Assembly (NCBI RefSeq): GCF_963855985.1
Contig: NC_087099.1
Coordinates: 1,456,001-1,520,000 of the forward strand
From: Ostrinia nubilalis
Lineage: Eukaryota > Arthropoda > Insecta > Lepidoptera > Crambidae
Direction of reading: 5' to 3'
Length of the DNA: 64,000 nt
Notes under the pieces: generated by a model
What the model was told of the DNA's origin: nothing
Seen by the model: the letters and a program-made list of their open reading frames with translations, nothing else
The model's database searches: none
Made by a program: the position numbers and the translations under genes
Part shown: piece by piece, positions 22,120-33,332 of the stretch
Layout of the letters: each line of letters opens with the position of its first letter
Position numbering within the stretch: position 1 is the stretch's first letter

Positions 22120-22460
22120 GGTACCCTGGCAAGTTAGCCAAACATTTGACTGCTGCAAGCGGGATACAGCTAAATTGGCGTTTTCATATAGTAATTTTGG
22201 GATGAATTTCATGTTGCACGTTCCGAGAACTTGATATTTGAAATGTAACTGCCGTAAATATTTCTCAGTACGTACTTAATTTGGCTGCTTTGGGCGCGAT
22301 AATTCATAGCGACCCATGACCTCACAAATTCACAATGGACATTTAAAAGACTTACGTGTTTGGAAATAAAATGGCGTTTTAATTTTAAACTTTTCCGCTT
22401 ACTGCCAATTTAAGTTACGTGTTATTTTTTCATTTTCACTCCCCGCTGTTACTTTTTATA
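22120..22460. promoter_or_regulatory. Candidate conserved non-coding block
   Basis: Non-repetitive sequence with CGCGATAATTCATAGCG, the nuclear-receptor half-site TGACCTCA and TTTTAATTTTAAAC. No ORF stands out. Listed only as an alignment target. Confidence 0.18.
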
Positions 22461-22699
22461 GCAATTAAGCTAGTGGATTTGGCGTTGTTTGCGTAATCAA
22501 AACAAATAATGTCATTGTGATTTATAAAAGCTCCAGAGAATATGTTTTTGTACAATAATGATTTGAGATTTGCATGTGCAAGTAATAAAACGGAATAAAA
22601 TTATTAATTTGCCAAAATATAGAGCATTACTCGTAAGCTAGCTAATGCTGCATTAGCGTGATCAAACGCGAAGTGCGAAACGTAGCCTAATACGCGGAG

Positions 22700-22815
22700 T
22701 TTGCCCGCTCCCGATTATCTCTGGAGTGTCACGCAAATTATCTGAAATTATCTGCGGGCGTCACGCGATTATCGGCGTCATCGGAATTATCGAACCGCTA
22801 GGGGGCGCGCGAATC
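22700..22815. promoter_or_regulatory. Cluster of five ATTATC (GATA-type) sites with a CTCF-like word
   Basis: ATTATC, the complement of GATAAT, occurs five times within about 80 bp (near 22714, 22738, 22747, 22768 and 22786). Two sit in a repeated composite, GTCACGCAAATTATC and GTCACGCGATTATC. Immediately after comes CCGCTAGGGGGCGCGC (22795-22810), close to the CTCF consensus core. The arrangement suggests a regulatory element. Binding is inferred only from words. Confidence 0.35.
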
Positions 22816-24330
22816 GTTCTGATGCGACGGCACGTCATTGACAATTACCGGTTGGAGCTGGCTTGAAGCGAATCGGAAAATTGTGCACAGTTAGGTTTTC
22901 CCAGTGCTGAGGGGAGGTATTATTAGAACAATGAGCAGCACCGAGGATGAATGAACTCGTTTACTCGAATGTGCTGATGTATGATGCTCATATTAGCTGT
23001 TCTCAAAAGAAATGTTTGATGTTTTTCCGAGAGATGCTAGCTAGGGAGTTTCTGGGACTCGTCATTTATTGAATTCATTTTATAAACAGTTCTATTGTTG
23101 TTCGCTTTGAATTTGTTGTGTTAAAAACCTATCCTTTTAGACTCACTAATTTTAAGTAAGATTATTTTTAAAAGTATTTCTCTTTCTCCTCTCTCTTTCT
23201 CTTGGAGTCCTGAAATACATGATTGTCCTAGTTTAGGCTGTAGTTCACCCAAATAGCGCCAGGAAATATTTTATCTTTATTTATTTATCTTTATTATAGA
23301 AACATACAGCCTTGTTTGATACCTGCAGCTTAAAATTAAGTGGGTTACGCATTGGCCTTTAAAAGTTCCTAAAGCTAGGTTGTACAGTCAATGTTGATAA
23401 GGAGACAGATGTGAACACATGACATAATTTATGCATGCAAAAGGAAAAGAAAAAAAAAAACATTAAAAAAAGTTAAACACATTATTGTAATTAATTTATT
23501 GTAACAAACTAAGTATGTAATATTGGTGAGTAATAAAAATATTTTTTATTTTATTCTTATTTCTGGGTGTAGCCGATTACAGGTAATTTCTATTCAACAC
23601 AAAAGTAACTAACTAGCGTCTGAGACTGTTTAGGAGGCATCATTACTTATTTACAGCTCCCCGCTGGTTGGTAGTGTAATCGGTGTTAACTTTGTTGGAC
23701 GGTTTGACAGGTCCCTTCTGTTTCTTACGGCCTGGAAATAGAAACTTCCCTAAGATTTTATAATGAGCAGAGGCTCTACAACTTCACGGAAAAAATGCTT
23801 AAAACATTTTACTATTCTATGTTGCCTCATTTTGCGCTATTTATTTCTCTTCCAATTTTGTTTTTGCTAATTTTCCTGTTTTAAATGTGATTAAAGATAG
23901 ACACATAGAATAACAATAGAATAAGCAGAATTAAAATAATATACTTATAGGAGTGGTGAAACTACATAATTATAATAGTGTATAGGTACAATGGTGTCAC
24001 TCCCGAATAATGTATAAGGTATCGCCAGTATCTCACTTGATTCCATTTTGATTATTAATGTAAATAATTAAAGTCTACTTATTAAAAGTAATTTTGTGAC
24101 AAGCTTCTAATTGATGATCCTCTTGAAGGTCCTCGGTTCGATTCTTAATCGAGCCACATAAATTGGCGAAGAAACAGCAGTGTCGCATATTTAACCTTGC
24201 TGAATGAATTTACCGGGCATCAAAGGCGATGGCCGGCCTCTAATCCCGACCTGAGTAATTGTGAGAGCTATTAACCAGCCTGCAGCTACACTAGTGAAAA
24301 GCCACGGTTGCGTTGCTGCGATTTTTGTCA
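22816..24330. other. No gene seen
   Basis: AT-rich DNA with poly-A and TTTATTTATCTTTATT-like debris near 23270 and 23450 that looks like old retrotransposon tails. No exons were recognised. Confidence 0.35.
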
Positions 24331-24339
24331 ACATTGTTT

Positions 24340-24700
24340 AAGCCAGCCTTAGGAGAATCAAAGTAACTGACATAGCCCGCAGAATAGCCAGAATTTAGTT
24401 GGAGGGGCACATAGCTCGTTGATCTGTGTGCTTACCATGAGTTTACGTTAGGTGAGCTCGCTAGCGAATACGTCAAAAAATTCTATGAACATTTTATTTC
24501 TTGAAAGTAGCCGCTAGGGGCGCTGCACAATATGTCATACATTTAAATGCCATTTTTTTACGCAGTCGCTAGCGAGCACACCTAACGTAAACTCATGGTA
24601 AGCACACTGATGGCCGTTGGGCCAGAAAAGTTTTCACGTGGCGATCAGGGACCTGTAAGTGTAGTATAGACAGGCCACATGACCGGTGACGATCTGGTGA
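24340..24700 (+). mobile_element. RTE ORF2 C-terminal fragment split by a MITE
   Basis: The left half reads TDIARRIA then GHIAR, and the right half reads DGRW, both from the conserved RTE ORF2 C-terminus. A 180-bp MITE separates them. Stops and substitutions show it is dead. Confidence 0.7.
24427..24606. mobile_element. 180-bp MITE with about 43-bp inverted ends, inserted in RTE
   Basis: The ends are TGTGCTTACCATGAGTTTAC and its complement, continuing nearly perfectly through CTCGCTAGCGA. Duplicated CTG at 24424-24426 and 24607-24609 marks a 3-bp target duplication in the RTE ORF. The core contains CCGCTAGGGGCGCTGC, resembling the CTCF-like word at 22795. Confidence 0.8.
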
Positions 24701-26090
24701 AGTTGTGGGAAGCACTTGGATGCGGTCATTTGGTTTAAACAATATCCTGCCGCCTAATAACGACCTAAAGACCGCCCCGGGGTGTGCGATATATTTATGA
24801 GACAATGCCTACCCAAACACGGACGAACGACGGGACAACATGATAAACACTGTGACATCTTGTTTGTTTAGGTAGTTCAGTTGCAGCAGTGTATGTATGT
24901 ACTACGTTTTTGTAACAAAAATGTAGAGTCTGGCGGGTTACCTCTGCTTCTGACTGTTATTATACCTAGGCACCTATTGGGTTGTACGTATATGCTATTA
25001 GCGTCAACAACGCAACCGCCCCTTACATCGATTCGGTGCAAACAATCCAACTTTTTGTCCCACTCCGCGTGTCGTCAGATTTTATTCGTTACGAGCCATT
25101 GTTTCGGCAACTTTCGACTCGAGCGCTTTTAAAAAATAATTGCTCCGCAATGTATGCAGAAATATTCACGAATAGCATAATATTAATGGCCAGTGTAATT
25201 GGGGCGTTAGGTTTGCATTCGATTTATCGCGGAATCCTTTTATGATAGTGTGTGATTTTGTATGAATGATTTTAACTGCGGAGGAAATGGGATTCGTAAC
25301 GAACATTTTATGTCTTACAGGATAAATGATAGTCTCATAAAAGTCACAATTACTGCTTCATTGATTACATTGATTAGTGTAATTTCATAATTTCTGTTGC
25401 CGATTGCTGCTTGATGCTTGTTGGACGATTTTTCATTTCTTTGAACCGGAAATCAAAGGAAAAATAATTTCCAGAACAAATTAATATTCAACTGTCACTA
25501 ATTTTTTCGTCGAGTTGACTTCAAAAGACAGTGCTCACAGACAATTAATTATTTCAATTCTAAATCTATAAACAACATTTTATCAGACTTAAAAAGACTT
25601 TCAAATTCAAAATTCAAATTCCAAATTATATGCAGAAATAGACGAATACTAATACGAAGATAGAAGACTTTAAGCACTATACGATTAGTAACTACAAACA
25701 CTAAGAGCACCAATCAATGCTGATAACATGCCTGTGTTTCTGCCTAAAAAATTCTAATAAAGTATAGTTATTTTAACACAGATTGTGTCCGAGTGTTGTT
25801 CGAGGGTTTTAATTCTCAGGCGGGACGAAGTTGGGCGGATCACAGGGATCCGAAGTAGCGCACTGCAGCACTGCACTTATTGTTGAAACTGCATTTCATC
25901 TGCTTTGAAGATAAGTTGGTTAACTCAGACAACTTTGTCTGGACTGGAATCTGTATTAAGTTCTTTTAACTAGCCAATTAAAGAACGACAGCTTTTATAA
26001 GTTTATTTAATGCCAGAAATAATTATACTTTTAAGTTTGTTTCATCAGTTTATAGATCTGATATACTTTTAGTGTCGAATGCGAGGACCG
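24701..26090. other. Non-repetitive DNA, no confirmed gene
   Basis: A CpG-containing block at 25020-25240 (GTGTCGTCAGATTTTATTCG, ATTAATGGCCAGTGTAATTGG) has two overlapping ORFs without recognisable domains. A short repeated set AAATTCAAAATTCAAATTCC is at 25603-25625. A regulatory role is possible. Confidence 0.3.
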
Positions 26091-26094
26091 TCCA

Positions 26095-26220
26095 CCCACA
26101 AGGTGGGCCGACGACCTGATAAAGGTAGCAGGAAGGCGCTGGATGCGTGCGATGTGGAAGTCATTGGGGGAGGCCTATGTTCAGCAGTGGACGTCTTGTG
26201 GCTGAAATGATGATGATGAT
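26095..26220 (+). mobile_element. RTE-type retrotransposon 3' end with (GAT) tail
   Basis: Words GTGGGCCGACGACCTGATAA, GGTAGCAGGAAGGCGCTGG and GTTCAGCAGTGGACGTC end in GATGATGATGAT. It is one of the better preserved copies in the window. Confidence 0.8.
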
Positions 26221-27454
26221 AAATACCAACATCGCTTTACGCTGAGACCACTAAAAATAATTATGCGATAATGACAAAATCTTGAGGTAGTTGAGAGCGT
26301 ATTGTAGAGTTTAGCGTTTCGAGCTGTCGACTTTCAAAAATTTCATCGCCAAATGGACGAATGTGATTGAATGAACTGACTGACAGCTATGTTTTTCGTA
26401 TGTACATTTCCGACCCCGCCAGGAGTAAACCGAAAACATTTTTTCATTAAATACACATACCCGATGTTTAGCCAAACGAAAATTTAAACGTACCTGAAAA
26501 CAGGGCTTTCCATTCAGCAGCCTGTATGCAAATTTTTCGGAATAGATTGTTTGGGTCGGCTCTGTTCAATGGTTTCATTTTTTTGTTTTTATTTACCACA
26601 TGAATACTGACCGTTTTAGGAAAGTTCCGAGAAATATTTTCGGTGACTAAAACTTTTTGAATGTTTTTGTCGATGTCCCTTCGCTTTTTATTTTATTAAG
26701 CCAGCAAAGCCCCAATCATTGCCAAAATGTCAACATGTTTGTTAGTTTTATAACTTTTACACGATAAAAAGTGTTAAAAATATACGTGTGTGATCGAAGC
26801 TTAATTGCAAATTCAATTAAGTCTCAAAGTAATATTTTTGAAGATTTTTCTATAGATTAAATTAATAACGCTACTTATCGCTATTACGGATCGTTTAGGG
26901 TGCACACGTGTTTTAAATATGAAAAAGTTTTTTTTACTAAAAAGAAACTTTTCTTAATCTCAAAACGTCCAAGTCCCTCCCCCAGCATATTCTGCTTATT
27001 AATACTCCCCGCTCTTCGAGGCCACTCCGCAGCGAACGCTCAGCAATCATTCGTTCAACGTCCATTTCCGTCGCCTGATGCACTCTGATGGAGCACGTCA
27101 TTTGAAAACTTCATAGGGACAGGGTCGCATTCAGTGCGGTTGAGGTGCATGTTGTGGGGGACATTAAATTCTCTGACAATAATTTAGAGCAATGCTTGAT
27201 TTCTAGACATTGTAAAAGATTATGCCTTCATTGAGTTGAGTCGTTCAATTTATTTCTATTCCTGGTTCTTATTGTTATTACATAATTTTTCAGCCACCAT
27301 GGAAAAGGGGGGACTGATATGCGTTAATTAATGTTTTTCAACACATTAATTGACGCATACCGAGTAATACTGCAGTGATAATTAAAAAAAAAACAAATTT
27401 AAAAAATAAGACCGTCGTCTCTACATTTTTGCTTTAACAAAAAGGCAACTTCAT
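26221..27454. promoter_or_regulatory. Long non-repetitive block, possible regulatory DNA
   Basis: No gene. The segment 26270-26700 contains the octamer ATGCAAAT (about 26526) and several ATTTAAACG/TTTAAATA words. A short inverted repeat, TATGCGTTAATTAATG with CATTAATTGACGCATA, lies at 27318-27360. Listed as an alignment target. Confidence 0.18.
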
Positions 27455-28031
27455 TAGACGACAGAATCTCCGATAAAAACTTCGTGATGTATACCTGGAG
27501 AGCCGGCCTTAGTCCGTCACTGTGTCACGGATGTTTGTTCTCGATGCGATGTTTAGAAAATATCCAGCGCGGGCGGTGGCTTAGCGAGTCGGGCGCAGAT
27601 TAAGTCCGGGAAATCCGCTTGCATCTGTTCCCGATCGAGAACATACTAATAATCAGAGTAGTTGACCTATTCTTCCTTTCTTTACATTTTTTGGTTAAAT
27701 CAAGGTTTTGTCCAAACAACTGCACGCAGGAAGATTTAATGAAGGCTACTGACAGCGCCATTCTTGTGGCGGAGTTTTGGGCTGACGCTGTGTAGGTTTG
27801 TTGTCGACACGACAAGAAGAAAAGAAGGTAACTCCATTTTACGGCAGAATCTCTCAGATAAGTCAGATAAAAACCTGAACTATCAACAGGGGCCGGCCTT
27901 AGTCCGTCACTGTGTCTCGGATGTTTGTTCTCGATGCGATGTTTAGAAAATATCCAGCGCGGGCGGTGGCTTAGCGAGTCGGGCGCAGATTAAGCCCCGG
28001 GAAATCCGCTTGCATCTGTTCACGATCGAGA
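27455..28031 (+). repeat. Direct duplication of a 140-190-bp GC-rich segment
   Basis: The segment from GCCGGCCTTAGTCCGTCAC to CGATCGAGA occurs at 27502-27640 and again at 27892-28031, 390 bp apart. I count three substitutions and one indel. Weaker similarity (GCAGAATCTC, GATAAAAAC) extends 45-50 bp upstream of both. The unit has TCCAGCGCGGGCGGTGGC and no ORF shared by both copies. About 250 bp of unrelated sequence separates them. Confidence 0.85.
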
Positions 28032-29418
28032 TTTGCAATTTGGTTTCGTTTTAGGTGTTAGGTTTTTACTGGAGTGCAGCAAACGCGAGGTTTAGTTTGT
28101 TGTTAGTTCGTGAGAACAATGTTAAATGGTTATTTAATGCTCAAACGCTGAGTAGGTTGTGTTTGTTGAAATCTTACTACAAAGAAACGATTTGGGTATT
28201 GTTTTGTTTGCAATTTGTGTAATATTTTATACAAATAACCAAGTGCGCAATGTAAAGAGTGCGATAGCGATATCGATTCGAGGTTTTGATCGCTTCACTA
28301 TCATTATGCTCTAAAGTTGCTTACAAAATAGTAGGTAGGTTACGTACGTGATATTCCCAAACCACAATGAGAGCTAACATTGTCTAGAGGAATCCGATAT
28401 CGATTCCATACTACGAGTATACTTAAAGGTATTGACCTCCAAAGGCTTCTGACGAACCTCGTTAATACTGACTCCTTCTTGGTCATCGAAGCGCGTGATC
28501 GCTTTTCTGATCGTAAAGGTGATCGTATTACTACTAAATTGGAATCTGGGAACTAGTGATTATTACTTTGTGTAACATTTAATAAGTTTAATAGTCTTTT
28601 AAAGATGCTACATTTTACCGCACAATTTTGGTAGAAAGAAAATTTTAGTTACTTCAAAAGTCTAAATTAATATACAAATAGATAGAGTTAGTAGGTATAG
28701 AGATATGATAGTATAGTATACTTACCTAGTACCTACTGTTGTCGTCACTGTTTAAAAGAAATGGTTAATAATTATAATACCATTATCCCGTGTACAATAG
28801 GCTTTAATAGGTAATGATCCTATCATAACACTCCATTGAAACCGCCCCGTATTGTTTCCGTCACAAATTCAAATCTAAATACGTCCGCGACAACACATCT
28901 GAATTCAAAACAGTATTGCGTATGCAAATTCTCAAATTGGCGTGAAAACGCTTCGAATTCCGCTAAATATCCGTAATCAAAATATTAGTATTAATTAATT
29001 ATGCTAACAAACTCTCCCTTTGCCGTCGAGCCATCCGTAAAACGGGGGGTTGTCAATGTAATTTTAGGTCTTCGTCGCGAGTAATAGAGTTGGCTTTTCT
29101 TTGAGGGAGGCAATGAATTCCCTTTGGGTTCGGTCGCGATCGAAGGCGTTTGGAAACGCAGTCGAGGAGTGACAAATCACATTTCACAACATCCAGCTGG
29201 CGTGGGTGGGAACGTTGTAGCTGCGCGAGTCATGAAACTTTTGAAGTTAGAACGTTGACATTCACAAAGAAGGATCTTATTTTCTTTCTTTTTCTTTCGA
29301 TTGGGTGACAACCGATTTGCCAGAGGCGTGTAATATTACTCAATCGACCTTCCTAGTTTTGAATCAAGCCTAGCATCTCTTTATCGAATGTATAACTTTC
29401 TTACTTACCTTGTTATAA
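28032..29418. promoter_or_regulatory. Long non-repetitive block, possible regulatory DNA
   Basis: No exon was recognised. The part 28840-29240 is GC-richer and carries ATGCAAAT, TATTAATTAATTATG, TCGCGATCGAAGGCG and CAGCTGGCGTGGGTGGG. This fits clustered regulatory sites. Only alignment to another moth could confirm. Confidence 0.2.
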
Positions 29419-29515
29419 ATAACTTGAAAAAATCGAAGTGCCTAAGGCGGGATTCGAACCCACGCCCTTTCGCTTGCCGGGCAACTGCTCTTCCATCTGA
29501 GCTACTTAGACACTG
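29419..29515 (-). mobile_element. tRNA-like SINE core, copy 2 (full cloverleaf, probably not a tRNA)
   Basis: On the minus strand (about 29508-29434) it can be folded as a tRNA: acceptor GTCTAAG pairing with CTTAGGC, D-arm GCTC/GAGC, T-arm GTGGG-TTCGAAT-CCCGC. The anticodon stem has a G-A mismatch and position 33 is C rather than U, so a working tRNA is unlikely. The flank AACTTGAAAAAATCGAA matches the copy at 18208, showing a dispersed repeat. Confidence 0.6.
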
Positions 29516-29519
29516 GATA

Positions 29520-30149
29520 AAACATTTAATGATTGCTCAGTTTAATAGGGCGTGAAAAATTATAGCAGTTATTTCGATTATATTATTTTTGCCTTCACTT
29601 TAAATCGAGGGTTGAAACATTATCTACCTGAGGTAGATTCGAATCTGTTTTAGGTGCCTAGGCCTGGGAAATTGGAAATAATTCCTTTTTTGCTGAGTAA
29701 TGGGACATGATATATTTCACATTACGTCATTTTCTTTGAGGGTGGTCAGGCCCCGTCAATTTGCTGAGGCAGCGTAGCGCCAATAAGGCGGCCGGAGCTG
29801 GGCTCGTTAGGTTATGAGCCGCTTCGCTGCCGATTCAGTGTGGCTATTAACCACCTCCGTGTGACTGAACTATTCAATTGGTCAGGTACCAATTGAATAG
29901 TTCATAAATATATTGAGATAATTAAATAAATAAGTACATCTGCTGAAAGATGCTGTTTATGTACTTGAAACAAGGCATTTGTAAAAGAATTAGGAAAAAG
30001 GTTACATAAGCCCGCGATTTCGGTTTTAGAATATCTATTTATGAGGTAAGGTTGGATCATTATTTTTCTCATAGAAAGCTGGATGTACTTATCAAAATGG
30101 ATTATTGGGAATATTAGTAATTTGTAGATAACTAGTTACCAGTTCGTTC
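29520..30149. other. No gene seen
   Basis: A 16-bp perfect hairpin, GAACTATTCAATTGGT with its complement around a 5-base loop, lies at 29866-29902. A GC-richer patch at 29755-29870 (GCGCCAATAAGGCGGCCGG) has no ORF. Confidence 0.35.
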
Positions 30150-30265
30150 GTTGGTTTCAGCCAAATGACGTCCACTGTTGGACAAAGGACCAAGGTTTTC
30201 CACAATGAACGGTCCTGCGCTGCCCACATCCAGGCTCTTCCGCGACCTTACCCGAGTTACCAGTA
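30150..30265 (-). mobile_element. RTE-type retrotransposon 3' end fragment
   Basis: The plus strand shows TTTCAGCCAAATGACGTCC, CAAGGTTTTCCACAATG and GGTCCTGCGCTGCCCACATCC. The orientation is minus and the copy is truncated. Confidence 0.7.
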
Positions 30266-30471
30266 GGTAATCATAAAAAAAACGTATTTCCCAACTACGA
30301 GTATCTTTCTGAAATTGTATACTGCACCTGCATTATTTTTTATTGTCCTCATAAAAGCGCGGTAACAACTGTATTGTTAAATAAATCGATTATTTACTGA
30401 TAAAATACTGGACATCCCTTTAGAAATCGCATGCAAGTGCACCCACGCAATAGCCATCCACGCGGGGATTA

Positions 30472-31435
30472 TAGTACGAGAGCCCACGACCAAAACCATG
30501 TGTCATAGCAATACGGCAAAAACCCTATAAAATCGTTAGATTGTATGATTCTGAACCCGATTAGGTGTGTTGTAACGGTCGAAAGTGTAGCAACTGAGTA
30601 GGAGGCCATTTCTGCTGTGTCAAAAAAAAAAGACAGTCGGTATTATAGCAATACGTCTGATAGTGAAAATGTACATAGATTCTATAATTGTATTACGAAA
30701 AAGTTTGTTTTCAGACATTTTGCGCGTAGCATATAGCCTGTGCGCATTTTTGAAAATGTCAACAAATTTAGCCGGACTGTATCATAGCAATACGGATAAT
30801 TATTTTTTTTAACTTTTCGTATTGCTGCCATGATTACCAAAAACCTGTTTTCAGACACTTTCAGTGTATCAAAAAGTTGTATGATAGAGAAGGTGCTACA
30901 CTTAATTTGTCTGATATAAATTTTTTGCACATGTGGACAACTTATTTTATCATGTCCAACAATTTTCAGACATATTGCTATGATACCGATCGGTAAAATT
31001 TGTTAACATTTTCAAAACGGTCTCAAAATTTAATGCGTTCACATTTCCGTCTGAAAATTGTTTTGTTCGCATCAAATAACCAAAATTTACTAATAAAAAA
31101 GATTTTCAGACGTATTGCTATGAGACATTTTTTTTGTCTCATTTTTAATTTTTTTAAGTGATTTTACGGGTTTGCGCTACACCACTAACGTCTGAAAATA
31201 TTTTTTCCGGTATCTCAGAACTATCATTCAACTACAGTCTGCAAATCAGACATATTGCTATGATGCAGTTCGGTAAAATTCTTTGACAATTTTAAAAATT
31301 CGGTCAGATCAAACGCTACGCGGAAAATGTCTGATATTGGTATTTTCGAGTTCAGGATAATCGTATCTATCGATTTGATGCGGTTTTGGCCGTATTGCTA
31401 TGAGACAAAAATTTTGGTCGTGGGCTCTCGTACTA
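30472..31435. mobile_element. 964-bp element with TTA target duplication and phased 140-bp repeats
   Basis: The inverted ends are TAGTACGAGAGCCCACGACC and its complement, flanked by TTA at 30469-30471 and 31436-31438. A 3-bp TTA duplication is typical of PIF/Harbinger-type elements. Inside, the 13-bp word TCATAGCAATACG or close variants starts at 30503, 30643 and 30782. Its complement (YRTATTGCTATGA) starts at 30819, 30971, 31111, 31251 and 31391. Spacing is 140 bp almost exactly in both arms. The longer consensus around the right-hand copies is TTTTCAGACRTATTGCTATG. An 82-codon minus-strand ORF (30682-30930) simply runs through these repeats. No transposase. Confidence 0.85.
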
Positions 31436-31783
31436 TTAGTGCAGCGCCATTATCTAATTGAAAAGCGATCGCTCGTGAATATTTATCGATTGCGATCGTA
31501 TCGGCCGGCCGCGTGTAAACAAACACTGTGACAACACCATTCTGTTTTAGTTATCGCGACGGAAATATGTGACAATGCCCGCATTTGTAAGCTTGGTGGA
31601 GATCGGATCATCATTACAGCGTATTAGCAGGCCTGTTCATCTCCGCGAGTTTACATCGAAAACAAAACACGCACGATGGCCCCCTACAGGATTACTATTC
31701 AACAAGGCCTCACATAATTACGAGCGAACATTGACTCACGCACGCGTATTCTTGTGTATGATGGAAAAAAATAAAGAAAATGG

Positions 31784-31871
31784 TGTACTAAATACTGTGC
31801 AGTATTTAACTGCCTAAATAATAATAAAAACACAGAATGTACTTTTTTAAGTTGCCTGAAGACACTGAGAG
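31784..31871 (+). pseudogene. THAP zinc-finger first-exon remnant, copy 1
   Basis: The frame from 31784 reads KYCAVFNCLN, the C-x4-C start of a THAP (C2CH) DNA-binding domain. A one-base change of frame in a six-T run is then needed to read KLPEDTER, the family's LP/FP motif, and a donor (GAGAG|GTAAAT) follows. There is no in-frame ATG, so this is broken. THAP domains occur in P-element-type transposases and host factors derived from them. The later Cys and His residues would be on other exons, which I do not see. Confidence 0.5.
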
Positions 31872-31992
31872 GTAAATAAGTAGTTAAAATATTATTCATG
31901 ATAATTCATGTTAAATCATGTATTTCCTCCGCCATTTTCTGCAGTTTGGCACCTCACGTCACATTATTTTACCGAAGTCAGCCCTATAGCTT

Positions 31993-33332
31993 GGGCGCAG
32001 CACAGTATGTTATGAGACTGTATAATCGGACATTCTCATTTATTTGATGATCCGTATAGAGCTCAGTTATACAAACATGATAGTAAAACTCCCGTTTGAA
32101 AATTCCAAGTAGTTTTCGCGGTATAAAAATTCAAAGTTACCTATTTTTTTACTTCAAAATTATGCAAAAATATTCTCACTCGTTAACTAATAACATTTAA
32201 TTCAGAATTGTTATAATACTTCATAGAGCTCTTAAAACTACACTTAATAAGCGTATTAAGTGCTTCGTAAACGTATTCAGTTAATTAGGAAAAATGATTT
32301 TAGTGATTTTTGTTTTTATTTTTTTTCTCAATTATACCTTAATATATGCAAACATTTTTAATTGCAAGATATAGTCTGATATAAAATTTAATCTAATTGT
32401 ATAAAAAAAATCAGGTTTAAATTCCGTGATATATTTGAGGAAAATCAAATTGAAAATATGCGCCATATAGAATTGTAAATTTTCCATCACTTTTTAATAG
32501 CAATATTTCTTTTGGATGTTTAAATATCATCAGCTCGATTGTACCAAATTATTGTATTGACATCCGATTTACACAGGTTTCAAATCGATGAGAAAATTAT
32601 TAAAGGTAGGATAAATTCGACTTCCTAGATTTGTTTACTTACATACTTTTTTAGTTAGTTACTTACATACAACTTAAGTTAATATAAGAGTGTTAAAAAA
32701 GAAAAAACACTCGACTTGAGAACCTCCTCCTTTTTTTGAAATCAGTTAAAAACAATGTGAATGTGACTTTTTAGAACCTTCAACACTATGCACATAACGG
32801 GCGGGATTTGAAACTTTTTAGACATGAATTATTCTTTCCAAAATTGTCGACCCTACGACTCGTAAAAAAATTATTAAGACGTTTTATGTTTTTTCTCAAA
32901 TATATCACGGAGTTTAAAGCTGATTTTATTACTACAATTAGATTATATCAGACTATATCTTGCAATTAAAAATGTTTGCATATATTAAGGTATAATTGAG
33001 AAAAAAAATAAAAACAAAAATCACAAAAATCATTTTTCCTAATTAACTGAATGCGTTTACGAAGCACTTAATACGCTTATTACGTGTAGTTTTAAGAGCT
33101 CTATGAAGTATTATAACAATTCTGAATTAAATGTTATTAGTTAACGAGTGGGAATATTTTTGCATAATTTTGAAGTAAAAAAATAGGTAACTTTGAATTT
33201 TTATACCGCGAAAACTACTTGGAATTTTCAAACGGGAGTTTTACTATCATGTTTGTATAACTGAGCTCTATACGTTTCATCAAATCAATGAGAATGTCCG
33301 TTTATACAGTCCCATAACACACTGTGCGCAGT
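31993..33332. repeat. 1.34-kb inverted repeat with about 450-bp arms
   Basis: The left arm 31993-32445 and the right arm 32888-33332 are inverse complements with scattered differences. Paired landmarks are GAGCTCAGTTATACAAACAT with its complement near 33255, ACCTATTTTTTTACTTC with its complement near 33180, and GTGATATATTTGAG with its complement near 32900. The central 440 bp is unpaired and non-coding. It has no ORF and no clear target duplication. This is a foldback-type element, or a segment duplicated in inverted orientation. Confidence 0.85.

Noticed and set aside
29434..29508. tRNA gene on the minus strand
   Set aside because: A cloverleaf can be drawn, but the anticodon stem has a mismatch, position 33 is not U, and the sequence is embedded in a dispersed repeat with a truncated sister at 18208.
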